In this document: positions 1-9,404 of the stretch, in pieces | Layout of the letters: every line of letters starts with the position of its first letter | How positions within the stretch are numbered: position 1 is the stretch's first letter | Origin: Phytopythium helicoides | Lineage: Eukaryota > Oomycota > Peronosporomycetes > Pythiales > Pythiaceae | Length of the DNA stretch: 64,000 nucleotides | NCBI GenBank assembly: GCA_024867545.1 | Contig: JANFNE010000050.1 | Location: 124,001-188,000 of the forward strand | Direction of reading: 5' to 3' | The notes under the pieces: model-generated | What the model saw: only the letters and a program-made list of their open reading frames with translations | What the model was told of the DNA's origin: nothing | Databases searched by the model: none | Made by a program: the position numbers and the translations under genes

Positions 1-1223
1 ACCATGCGCGTGAGCTGCACCAAAAGACTCCCGCCAATCTTCTCAAATTCCAAATCGAAGTTGACACTGAGCACAAGCGTCTGTCCAAACAACTTTCGTC
101 GAAGATGACCTTCTAGGTCTGGAAAGACAGCCTCCAGTGTTCGCTCCGTTACTCCCACGTGGATGCGAACTGTGGCCATCACGCGCTCTCCCTGCGAACT
201 CGATGCGACCAACGGATTGATTGCCACCAACTCCAGCCGAAAGTTCGTGAAAAGCACCGAGTAGCGCCAGAACTGCTCCAACAAGTCATTGGGACCACGT
301 AGGTCGCTGCCCAACTCGATATCACTGCTCGTGACGCATCGGATGTACGCGATCTGTTTGAGTAGCGAGAGGTTTCTCCCCGCGCGACCAACATCGATCC
401 ATTCGCCCGACTTTAGCTTTAGATCTGCATCATAGTTGGCACCTGAGAGTCCTCGACGGAGTCTCCGGAAAAAGACTGTCGTAATATGGCGTGCATATTC
501 GGATTCTGGGTACAAGTAAACACGTGCAGCGGAGCGGCGGACTTCGAGAAGGCTGATGTTCTCTCGAAGGCATGCCACTACCTCTTCGGCCCTTGCCAGC
601 TTGAGCTTCTGTCGTTCACGATAGCGCGCCTGATTTGCGCGGCATTGCTCTCGTCGCCTAGATCTCTTGGTTAATTTCAGATGTTCGATGTTGTAGTACT
701 CCGAATGAGGACTTGTGTTGTTCTTTTCCTCGAGAGTTGATGGCGTTGACTTCTCCAATGTCTTCTTGGCGTGAGGTAACGGAGGAAGCACATACTTCGA
801 TTTCAAATCACTGTCGTCGCTGACTTTCGACTGCCGACTTGGTGAAGCCGCAATCGACTCTGCAAGAAACAATGAATGGGACTGGTGCGATGTGACGTGG
901 AGCGAGCTGAACCCTCCGGTCAAACGAGGAAGCACCGGTCGAACGAGGGCATCGCTAGTAAGCGTCCAATTTCCGGGCGGAGCAGTCGACTGGTACGTTG
1001 TGTGACCTCTCGTCGCACTGAGCGTCCTCAACGGAGGCACAGCTGGCGTCACGAGCGTCGGCGATCGCATGAGCTGGTCGTGAGTCATTGGTGGAGCCTT
1101 GGAGTCGATAAAGGGAGCCAGGGAGAACGCGAGACGACGATCTCCCGTCTCGAACTCGGCCACGGGACTCAGAGACGTATAGGACATCGAGAAACCACCG
1201 AGGGGCGGCGACTGGTGGCTCAT
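1..1223 (-). CDS. bZIP transcription factor, Cys-variant (copy A, C-terminus cut by window edge)
   Basis: I read this frame by hand: it is open from the window edge to an in-frame stop at 1305, and its first Met is at 1221-1223. It is a close paralog of the gene at 5086-6426. Aligned to that copy, about 42 C-terminal residues lie outside the window. A Ser/Thr/Pro-rich N-terminus is followed by the basic region QCRANQARYRERQ and a short leucine-type helix, then the conserved C-terminal region common to all copies here. In the basic region Cys194 sits where canonical bZIP proteins have the invariant Asn (N-x7-R), a variant known from oomycetes. It presumably acts in the nucleus as a dimer, but the target is unknown. 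No frameshift or internal stop was found, so this copy looks intact. Confidence 0.85.
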   Translation of the reverse strand, partial: MSHQSPPLGGFSMSYTSLSPVAEFETGDRRLAFSLAPFIDSKAPPMTHDQLMRSPTLVTPAVPPLRTLSATRGHTTYQSTAPPGNWTLTSDALVRPVLPRLTGGFSSLHVTSHQSHSLFLAESIAASPSRQSKVSDDSDLKSKYVLPPLPHAKKTLEKSTPSTLEEKNNTSPHSEYYNIEHLKLTKRSRRREQCRANQARYRERQKLKLARAEEVVACLRENISLLEVRRSAARVYLYPESEYARHITTVFFRRLRRGLSGANYDADLKLKSGEWIDVGRAGRNLSLLKQIAYIRCVTSSDIELGSDLRGPNDLLEQFWRYSVLFTNFRLELVAINPLVASSSQGERVMATVRIHVGVTERTLEAVFPDLEGHLRRKLFGQTLVLSVNFDLEFEKIGGSLLVQLTRM

Positions 1224-1297
1224 CGGCGATGCGAGTGAGCTCGACGTTGACAACTTGGTTATATTCCGAGTGTGGTGAGGCGAGCGGTCACGGTGGG

Positions 1298-1308
1298 CAC
1301 GTGATCAC
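1298..1308. promoter_or_regulatory. CACGTG E-box overlapping palindrome GTGATCAC upstream of bZIP copy A
   Basis: CACGTGATCAC lies about 75 bp upstream of the Met of copy A. The same string occurs at the equivalent place before copy B (6492-6502). CACGTG is the classic core bound by many bZIP and bHLH factors, so autoregulation is conceivable but not shown. Part of the conservation is simply due to the recent duplication. Confidence 0.35.
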
Positions 1309-1889
1309 AATGAGTGGGAGACAGTGTCGCCCAAGTCGATCGATTGGGTGCACCACAGTGTACGCCGCGCTAATCGTGGTGTAGCGGTGATTACGGTACG
1401 GTGTGCAAGGACAGGATGGAGCTTTGGGGTCTTGGACCGGATGGCCGTCGCAGCCGCTGATCATGCTAACCTTCGCATCATCACCACTTGACAAGCGTCA
1501 ACAAGCCTGTTGTGTGGGCTTGAAGAGCACTAGTCCAAGTAAATAAGCATGTTTGAAAGCACAAACTTTTGTCGGAATCCCGACAACACAATGCTATCTT
1601 TTGCAGTATAGTCTACTGTACAGAGCAGATCTGACCCTCAGATAATCGTTATTCGAGTTCTAGTCTTACTATTCGCAACTGGGACCTCCGACCGACGACA
1701 ACGGCTCTCCATACGTATCGACTCTTCACCCTTAGAACGTTTGGACAAACAATACAGTGTTATTGCGGCGACGGTGTGATCATCGAGCGGCCTTCCTTCT
1801 CACAGCTCGTCAATGATGCGTCAATGAGAAGGCCGGTAGTCGATCGGTACAACTGCATAGCGTAGATACTGGCGCTGCGTACAGTGCCT
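1309..1889. other. Intergenic, duplicated upstream region of bZIP copy A
   Basis: No gene is recognised. Up to about 1500 the sequence is recognisably homologous to 6503-6740 upstream of bZIP copy B (shared stretch ATGGCCGTCGCAGCCGCTGA). From 1500 to 1889 I see nothing more. Confidence 0.5.
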
Positions 1890-2090
1890 GCACTGCGTGC
1901 GTGCTCTCTTGGGCTAGTAGACATATTCGTAGATGATGCGCAGTATTGTATTAGAGCACTTCCAGCCCACCCTTCCAGTAGTTGCTCTGGTGCTGTGGAG
2001 GCGACGAATCTTGCTGTGGTTGGATCCTATAGACGACTTGGGTTCTTTTTACCGCGCGGGCTGCTAGATTGTCTAATTGACATTTTAAGG
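1890..2090 (-). pseudogene. Relic of the last exon of the EF-hand/coiled-coil gene
   Basis: On the minus strand this stretch can be aligned with the last exon of the intact gene at 7084-8883. It carries a peptide resembling KRGPELS...QQQQDSPTPQHQH of that gene (here QPQQDSSPPQHQ), followed by a recognisable but frame-broken copy of the coiled-coil start. No flanking exons can be traced with confidence. The order (bZIP, then this gene) is the same in both blocks, so the relic marks the left copy of a larger duplication in which this partner decayed. Confidence 0.6.
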
Positions 2091-3070
2091 GAAGAAGCAA
2101 ACAAACAAACAAAACGATGAGTGAGGGCAAAGAATCGTGTTGATATCGTGCAGCATGAAGATATAACCTGCCGGTGACGTGGTAGCTTTTGAGAAGGGGA
2201 GTGATCCATTGTGTACCTTGTACACTGTCGCGCAACTTGATACTACCAAGTGACAACAGATTACGGTAAAACGTCATCAAAATCAGTTGACGCTTATCAC
2301 GCAGCACTAGAGGGTGGTGCATCGGATTCGACCCGTAGTCTGGCTCTTTCGCATTCACAGTCAACAGAACAGCTCATCTGCGACGCGATGGTGCATGGAA
2401 GCCTCTCGCAGAAGGACTGTGTACGATGAATCAACGACACCAGTATTCGCGAGGGTCCACAATCAAGTTTCTAAGTGACACAGATGCTTAGATCATCGTC
2501 AGTCACCATCGTCAGCATGCACCGCGGTATTGTGTTGCTTGCATGGTTTTGCAACAATTCTGAGACTCGGGGATTTTCAATCAAAGCAATAGTATTCTTC
2601 TAGATGTCCTAGATGCTAATCCGCGTGTGGTGATGCGGCGAGCAAGTCCGGCGCGAATGGAAACGTCGTCGCTGCCGCCATGATCGGCAACTGCTGCTGC
2701 TCCTGTGCTGCTCGCAATACCTTATCTAATTGGCAGCTTTGAGCGACGTGGTGATGACATGACAAAAGGTGTCATGCCATCACGCTGTTGAATTGCCGTA
2801 CGATACTGTAGCAGTGCTAGCAGGTACAGCAGGTCCGTATACGGGTCAGTGCAGTGCGGGTTGGAGCCAACGCCGCCAGTTTGGTCGCAGTTCCATCGGC
2901 AGTACCCCACCATCTGTCTATGAATTGCAGCCTGTCGCCACCAAGTGGGCGACGCGTGTGTTTGGTGGTCCTTCGTCAAGCGGCACTTCTCTGGCGCAGG
3001 GCAATGTCCAAGCGCGTCAGCCGCATCTTCAAAACCATCCACGGAAGCAGTGCCTACAACACCAATGCTG
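2091..3070. other. Unassigned region, no convincing gene
   Basis: It contains only short open frames. One on the minus strand (2722-3042, 106 residues) ends with a weakly ankyrin-like string (LLALLQYRTAIQQRDGMTP). That is too little to call a gene. Confidence 0.3.
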
Positions 3071-3133
3071 CACTAGAACTCCACGTAGCTGTCAATGCTG
3101 TTACAGCTTTGACAGCGACGTGGAGTTTTAGTG
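3071..3133. repeat. 63-bp near-perfect palindrome, possible foldback/MITE remnant
   Basis: Arms of about 30 nt (left CACTAGAACTCCACGT..., right reverse complement CACTAAAACTCCACGT...) differ at three positions around a TA centre. The ends begin CACTA, as CACTA-class DNA transposons do, but I see no target-site duplication. A 16-nt part of the arm recurs with one mismatch at 49132-49147. Confidence 0.6.
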
Positions 3134-4631
3134 TGGATCGGTGGAAAACGCGAGCGCAGCGCATGGCGAGGGATGTGACGGTGAGCGGAGGGCTTTCGAC
3201 CAGTTTGATTGGTGGTCCAAACTCTGGGACGAACGCCGAGGCCCATTGTGATCTCTGCGCACGGTGCTGCGAGTAGTAACAGTAGCTGCACCTAGCGCCA
3301 GCGTGACTGCGACGAGGGGCGACTAGCGTGTCGAGTCGGTGCCTCTGCATTGGGTTATCAACATCGTTCTGTGGCTGACAGCCTTAAGGTCACGAGCGGC
3401 CCTTCCGTGAATGGCAGCGGCGCGTAAATCTCAATGTCAAGTGCTCCGTCATACTAAGGAGTAGGCGGTAGCATAAGCGTCATGAGCAGTGCAAGCGAGG
3501 TGATGGAAAGTGTGGGCGTGGGCTCGAGCGGTGTGATGAACGCAATGGAGAGCGAAGCGGCGATGAGAGGCGGTGTGTTCGTGTCAAGCGCGACACCTTC
3601 GAGCTCTGGCGCGTTAACGCTGCCGAATGGATTGTGTCAGTGAGATCGTCCGTCGTGGACGATTCTCGCGTTGCTGTGTCGGACGGATCCAGCTCGACGG
3701 GCGCCGCCGGAGGAGTCTTGATCTCTGATGGCGTGACCTGTGTGAGCACAACGTCGGCAGGAACGGGGTCTGTTAAGCGATACCGCGTCCCAAGTTTGCT
3801 CAAGCTGTTCCTCGTCACCATGATAGGATGCGCTGATCTGTGGACGCGGCGTAAAGAGGCAACGGACTGATCATCAGCGACCCCTGTGCATCTGAAGCTC
3901 CATATCAAATGTCAGTGCTATCGAGTACTTTTGGCGACTGCGTGAGTGAATACCGGTGGTTGAGCGGCGCAAGCTAGAGTCTTGAGGTGGTGCACAGTAA
4001 TCACAAGTGCGATGAGAGCTCGTTATGAGTCCAAGCGAACAGTTCATGCAGTATGTTGGTTGTCTATCTGTACCCGTAGATAGTGTTGGCGTCGTTATCA
4101 AGCCGAAGGAGATTTTTCAAGTCGAGCACCAGCGGTTGTCTATATCTACTAGATGCGCGCGATTGGGTCTAGGCAATTACAAGAGACTGTTTGTTTAGTT
4201 TAGAACTTGTCGCCTGATGCGGGGGGCAAAAGTTGTTCGATGATTCATTAGTTACCAAGGCCTTACTCTTAGCGCCACTACTTCTCCATGCTGTGATTGT
4301 TACAGTATCTATCGTAGCAAGCCTCTTTATTGGCATGGTTTTTGGTGTCCTTGTATTGTTTGGGTGATAGAATGGAAAACGATTGATTAACTGTAGACAT
4401 TTGGTTAGCCTCTCCTATCTCCTATGTGTCAAAGTTGTTACCGATGATAGCAGCAGGTAGATCTGGAATGTTCTCTAGCTCTTACGGAACTCATCACTTT
4501 CACCAGTATCTTCAGCCAGTTGCTCATGACGCAGTCTCGAAAGTTCGAGAACGTCTAGCACTTCAACACCTTGGAAGCTAGTTTCATGCTCATTTGATGG
4601 CGCCTTCACCTGCTGTGCTCATCAGTCGCCA
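3134..4631. other. Unassigned region
   Basis: No recognisable gene. An open frame of 142 residues lies on the minus strand (3480-3908). It is Ser/Thr/Arg-rich and low in complexity, has no domain I recognise, and is opposed by an equally plausible plus-strand reading, so I do not call it. Confidence 0.3.
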
Positions 4632-4756
4632 TTGGCTATGGTGTATGTTGTGCAGGAGTTCTCGGATTCTGTGCTGCGTCTCCCGGAGTGGCTGAGTAGT
4701 CCTATTGAGTCTTTCCAACGCTACTTCTTTGTGTTCTCCTCTTCCTCTTCTTCCTC

Positions 4757-4788
<32 letters not shown>

Positions 4789-5036
4789 TGCAACGCGATG
4801 TTTTCAGTCCTGCTGCGGCAGCTCACTACATCGAGCATCGAGTGACGAACATGAATTTCATGAAGGAGCTGGATGTGGGAGCTGTGATTGCAAGCTACAA
4901 GCCAGAAGCTTCCATTCCGCCAAGTCCAATCCACCTGCCGATTGCGTCGTCTCGCGCCACGACTCGATGCATCATTACTAGCTCGTTCAGCGTCCAGTAC
5001 AATAATGGCATCGACTGTTTATTACGAAATATATAA
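4632..5036 (+). CDS. Possible small hypothetical protein with Asp repeat
   Basis: Open frame of 134 residues with a run of Ser followed by ten Asp, then an ordinary-looking segment (NMNFMKELDVGAVIASYKP). There is no domain I recognise, no homolog in the window, and the Asp run is a GAT microsatellite. It ends 50 bp before the convergent bZIP copy B. It may be a real short gene, the tail of a longer one, or chance. Confidence 0.2.
4758..4787. repeat. (GAT)10 microsatellite
   Basis: Ten uninterrupted GAT triplets. In the plus frame they encode ten Asp residues; on the minus strand they give ATC repeats (Ile). Length polymorphism is likely. Confidence 0.95.
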
Positions 5037-5085
5037 AGATTGTCCATCAAAAGAAAAATGGCGGCCTCCGATCTCTCCCTCCACT

Positions 5086-6426
5086 TCAGGGAAACCTCGA
5101 CACCCCGCGGATCCAACCGGCCGCAGTAAACTGTGCACAACGCAACACTTCCTCGACATCACGTAGACTGTGGAGGTGGCCCATCAATGCCTCGGCCAAG
5201 TCCGTTTGCGGAACCATGCGCGTGAGCTGCATCAAAAGACTCCCGCCAATCTTCTCAAATTCCAAATCGAAGTTGACACTGAGCACGAGCGTCTGTCCAA
5301 ACAACTTTCGTCGAAGATGACCTTCTAGGTCTGGAAAGACAGCCTCCAGTGTTCGCTCCGTTACTCCCACGTGGATGCGAACTGTGGCCATCACGCGCTC
5401 TCCCTGCGAACTCGATGCGACCAACGGATTGATTGCCACCAACTCCAGCCGAAAGTTCGTGAAAAGCACCGAGTAGCGCCAGAACTGCTCCAACAAGTCA
5501 TTGGGACCACGTAGGTCGCTGCCCAACTCGATATCACTGCTCGTGACGCATCGGATGTACGCGATCTGTTTGAGTAGCGAGAGGTTTCTCCCCGCGCGAC
5601 CAACATCGATCCATTCGCCCGATGTTAGCTTCAGCTCTGTATCATAGTTAGCACCTGAGAGTCCTCGACGGAGTCTCCGGAAAAGGCTTGTCGTAATGTG
5701 GCGCGCGTATCCGGGTTCTGGATAGAAATATGCCCGCGCAGCCGAACGCTGGACTTCGAGAAGGCCGATGGTTTCTCGAAGACACGCCACCTCCTCTTCG
5801 GCCCTTGCCAACTTGAGCTTCTGTCGTTCACGATAGCGCGCCTGGTTTGCGCGGCATTGCTCTCGTCGCCTAGCAGTCTTGGTTGGTTTGAAATGATCGC
5901 TGTTGTTGTACTCCGAATGAGGACTTGTGTTGATCGTTTCGTCGGGCAAGGATGGAGACGACGTATAGGTGAGCGACAGCGGGGGCTGTGTGTGGCTTGT
6001 CTTCAAACCACGGTTGTAGTCGATTTTCGACCGTCTACTGGAGCGTGGGGACGGAACCGACTCTGCATGACGCGACGGAGGAGACTGGTGCGACGTGACG
6101 TGGAGCGAGCTGAGTCCTCCAGCCAGACGAGGAAGCACCGGTCGAACGAGGGCATCGCTAGTAAGCGTCCAATTTCCGGGCGGAGCAGTCGACTGGTACG
6201 CTGTGTGGCCTCTCGTCGCACTGAGCGTCCTCAACGGAGGCACAGCTGGCGTCGCGAGCGTCGGCGATCGCATGAGCTGGTTGTGAGTCATTGGTGGTGC
6301 CTTGGAGCTGATAAAGGGAGCCAGGGGGAACGCGGACTGACGATCTTCGGTCTCGGCTTCTTCTTCGCGCTTCAGAGACGTAGAGGGCATGGAGAAACCA
6401 CCGAGGGATTGCGACTGGTGGCTCAT
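5086..6426 (-). CDS. bZIP transcription factor, Cys-variant (copy B, complete)
   Basis: A 446-residue protein if translation starts at the Met at 6424-6426 (MSHQSQS). That start is preferred because copy A has a Met at the same place and none upstream. An extra in-frame ATG at 6486 would add 20 residues. The N-terminal half is Ser/Thr/Pro-rich. The basic region is TARRREQCRANQARYRERQ with Cys191 at the position of the canonical Asn, followed by a short zipper (LARAEEEVACLRETIGLLE). A C-terminal region of about 200 residues (motifs VGRAGRNLSLLKQ, LLEQFWRYS, VFPDL, DLEFEK) is shared with all copies in the window; I know no Pfam name for it. No intron is evident. A nuclear regulator is inferred. 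Confidence 0.9.
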   Translation of the reverse strand: MSHQSQSLGGFSMPSTSLKREEEAETEDRQSAFPLAPFISSKAPPMTHNQLMRSPTLATPAVPPLRTLSATRGHTAYQSTAPPGNWTLTSDALVRPVLPRLAGGLSSLHVTSHQSPPSRHAESVPSPRSSRRSKIDYNRGLKTSHTQPPLSLTYTSSPSLPDETINTSPHSEYNNSDHFKPTKTARRREQCRANQARYRERQKLKLARAEEEVACLRETIGLLEVQRSAARAYFYPEPGYARHITTSLFRRLRRGLSGANYDTELKLTSGEWIDVGRAGRNLSLLKQIAYIRCVTSSDIELGSDLRGPNDLLEQFWRYSVLFTNFRLELVAINPLVASSSQGERVMATVRIHVGVTERTLEAVFPDLEGHLRRKLFGQTLVLSVNFDLEFEKIGGSLLMQLTRMVPQTDLAEALMGHLHSLRDVEEVLRCAQFTAAGWIRGVSRFP

Positions 6427-6491
6427 CGACGGCGCGAGTGAGCTCGTCGGGGCTGAGTTATATTTTCGAGTGAGGCGAGTGGTCACGGGGG

Positions 6492-6502
6492 CACGTGATC
6501 AC
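6492..6502. promoter_or_regulatory. CACGTG E-box upstream of bZIP copy B
   Basis: CACGTGATCAC lies 66 bp upstream of the chosen Met and matches the element before copy A. See 1298-1308. Confidence 0.35.
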
Positions 6503-7083
6503 AACTCGTGTGCGACACAATGCGTTCAAAGTCCCAGAGTGGCGTAAAGGCTTGGTGCCGACCAGCAAGTGATGAGGGTGAGCTCCTCAATACATACGGT
6601 ACGGCGCGCTAATCGTGGGTGACGTGTTGTCGCGGCGATTATGAGAGAACAGGATGGAGTGATGGTCGGTGTGTCGTGAACATGATGGCCGTCGCAGCCG
6701 CTGATCACGCTCACCACCCGTTGCCACCACCACTTGACTTGCCTTCAAGATCTGCATACTGTACTGCACACGTTGAGCTTGCACGACATTCGAGGCGCGA
6801 GGCAAAAAATGGTGTCCGTCTACGATAGAAGGCCCCGCTGGTGTTTTCTCGCGATTTCGACTTGAGCTGGCTCTCTTGCATCATTTCACACGCACCTGAC
6901 GGGTTCTCCATTTCTGCAACATCCAACAGCACGATTCAATTGGCGACACTGATCGACAAGACGACCCAACGATATTGCCTGGCATCTCGTGATAACTGAT
7001 ACCATGGCCGCGGCATCCTGACGAGCAACCTGGTGAGTGCATTCCAGTCTAAAGCCTTTTTCATTTACTATCCATGATTCTAT
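6503..7083. other. Intergenic between bZIP B and the EF-hand gene
   Basis: Partly homologous to 1309-1500. It serves as upstream sequence of bZIP B and downstream sequence of the EF-hand gene. I see no gene. Confidence 0.5.
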
Positions 7084-8883
7084 CTACACAGCGCGGCTGG
7101 AAGAGCGGCGTGGGATCGGCAATTGAGATCGTAAGCGCTCGATCTCGTCCTGCATCTCGTCCGTGAGCTGTGCCCACTTCTGCATTTCCTGCGAGCTCAC
7201 CGTGCTCAGCGTCTTGAGGTACGACTCCATAGCGGACTTGTCGCGTCGCATCGCAGCACGCTCTTGGAGTAGCTGGTAGATCATTTGGTCTTTGATGCGC
7301 AGCAGTTCCTCTAGCTCCCGCTCTCGGTGGTTATGCTGGTGCTGCGGTGTTGGCGAATCCTGCTGTTGTTGGTTCCCAGGCGACAGCTCGGGTCCTCTTT
7401 TGTCGCGCGGATAGCTATGTCAAGATGAATTCATCAGCGAGTGAACATTTGGGTAAAACAAAAACTAACCAAAGTATCCCACCTTGGCGTGGACGGTGGT
7501 GATACCGATAAAGGCGAAGGATCTCCTGAGTTTGGTGACTCGGCCCGCCGATGTTGCTGCCATTCGTATAGCTCATAGTTTTTCATCGCCAAAAATTGTG
7601 CTTCTTCTTTTGCTACTGGTGCGTGCGCCAAGAACTTTTTCATCTCTTGAGACGTCACCTCGTTACCTATAAACCAATCGCTCGGTTAACGTCCAATCAT
7701 GGGATAACCAAATCTGCACGAGCAGCAACTGCCTACCCATGCGATGATATCGACGCAAAAACCGCGTAATTTCATCTATGTGGTCTAGATCAGCCTCGAG
7801 CATCTCGTAAAGCGTGCTCATTTCATTAAAACCGCGATACGAGATCTCGTCATCTTCGTCGCTGGAATAGTCTCCTCTCTGGCGTCGAGTACTTCGAGGG
7901 AGATGAAGGAATTGCACACTTCGCTTTTCGCCAATCTCGCCTCGAACTGAGCGTGATCGCTGATGCCGGGCCAACTCACTTCGAATTGCTGACATCTAGG
8001 TATTTTGCAGTGGTAAGCTTTACAGTAACATGTGCGCGCATCGTTTGTTTTCCGCACCTGATCAGTGATGCGCTTGCGTTGAGCATCAAGCTCACCTCGG
8101 CATAGCTTATGCAGCTCCCAGATTGCCGCTTGGTATTGTCTCTTTAGACTGTCTGGTGCGTCTTCCTTGCCCTTGTTATCGTCCGCCTTGTTCAGCTGGT
8201 CGTACAAATGAATCGACTACTGTCAGGGTTCAATACTTGAGTTGCATGCGCCTCTACAGACATCGTACCAGTTGCTGCTGGCGAACTGGAGATGGTGATC
8301 GCTCATTGGATTCCTGAATGGGTTCGGCTTGTGCGGGCTTCTTGTAAGGGCCAACTGACGCCTGCTCCTGCGGCGGTACCGTCAATGGCGTGACGGGCAC
8401 GCCAAAGTAGCCCGCGTCCTGCACGAAGGCGGTCAGCTGTGGCCGAAAGTCGGCGAAGAACTGCGTGAACTTGTCGAGCGAGAGTGCGCCGGAGCGGTCG
8501 GCGTCGTAGCGCTCGAACAGCTGCCCGGCCTCGAACTCGGAGTTGCGGTCCGCGCGCGCGTAGCCCAGCGGTACGCCGCGCGAGTCTGTCAGCGACAGCG
8601 GCGGGCGCGAGGCCCAGCGTCCGAAGGCCGCGGCCGCGCTGGGGTCCGGCGGGCTCGCGTAGTCGCGCACGAGCTGCAGGAAGTCCACGCGCGAGAGCAG
8701 CCCGAGCCGCGACCGGTCGTAGCGCCGGAAGAGCTGCACGGCGTCGGGGTCGGCAGCCGGCGCTGGAACTGGCGCTGGCGCAGCCTTGGGCTTGTCCCTG
8801 CTCCTCCTGGGCCGCTCCTTGGGCTCGCCCTTCTCCTTCTTGGGCTTCTTCCTGTCCGCCGCGCTCTTCTTGTCGCCGGGCAT
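7084..8883 (-). CDS. EF-hand plus coiled-coil protein, five exons
   Basis: Exons by splice consensus and frame: 8883-8269, 8216-8058, 7995-7737, 7666-7483, 7414-7084. The introns are 52, 62, 70 and 68 nt, each GT-AG. The predicted protein is about 515 residues. It starts with a Lys/Arg/Pro-rich segment (MPGDKKSAADRKKPKKEKG). Two EF-hand-like units follow: DAVQLFRRYDRSRLGLLS is degenerate, while FERYDADRSGALSLDKF is good at loop positions 1, 3, 5 and 6 but has Lys instead of the usual Glu at position 12. Calcium binding is therefore uncertain. The C-terminus is a coiled coil (RERELEELLRIKDQMIYQLL onward). I do not recognise a named family. The start lies 521 bp from the divergent mucin-like gene. 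A decayed copy of its last exon sits at 1890-2090. Confidence 0.75.
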
Positions 8884-9404
8884 CGCGCGCCGCTAGCGCA
8901 GCCCCCGCGAGCTTTCAGCGCTCGAAACTCGCGCGGCGGCCGGGCGGGCGTTTCCTCCAGCGCTCAGCGGTCGCGGCGTCCGCACTCGGCGCCCCGCGGC
9001 GTCTCCACACGCATCGGCGCGGCGCCTCTCGGCGTCCCGGCGCGCTCCATGTTGACGTCGCGAGTGTCGCTTCGGAAAGGCAACGCGCGTCACTGAAGCG
9101 AACAGTGACGTGGATCGGCGTGGAGTGCTGAACTCTACCACCTGGCCCACGAGAAATGACTGGTGCGGGGCTTGACTCGCCTCCCGCTCAGGTTGCAAGC
9201 CGACCAACCGACGTGTGTTGGAGTGAGAGATCACAACCTAAGCGGGGTGCGTCGGCCGGTTGTAGCCGGTCCGACTCCCTGCGGAACCTCCGATATCCGA
9301 TGCGCGACCCGCGAGACCGCATCGCCGCGTTGACCGCGGCGCGACACCCCGTCTGCCTCGCATTGCCGCCTTCCCCGCCCTGCACTTGAGTCGAGCGGCG
9401 CCGC
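8884..9404. promoter_or_regulatory. Divergent intergenic promoter region
   Basis: 521 bp of GC-rich sequence separates the starts of the EF-hand gene (minus) and the mucin-like gene (plus). It must hold both promoters. I could not pin individual elements. Confidence 0.4.

Noticed and set aside
179..394. 71-residue open frame repeated at 5391-5606
   Set aside because: It is an alternate-frame shadow inside bZIP copies A and B. It is identical in both only because the genes are.
2722..3042. Ankyrin-like gene
   Set aside because: Only about 20 residues look ankyrin-like, with no second repeat.
3480..3908. 142-residue Ser/Thr/Arg-rich protein
   Set aside because: Low complexity with competing frames on both strands and no homolog that I recognise.
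5086..6486. Upstream ATG at 6486 as start of bZIP copy B
   Set aside because: Copy A has no Met there, and its upstream frame ends at a stop at 1305. The shared Met (6426) is preferred.
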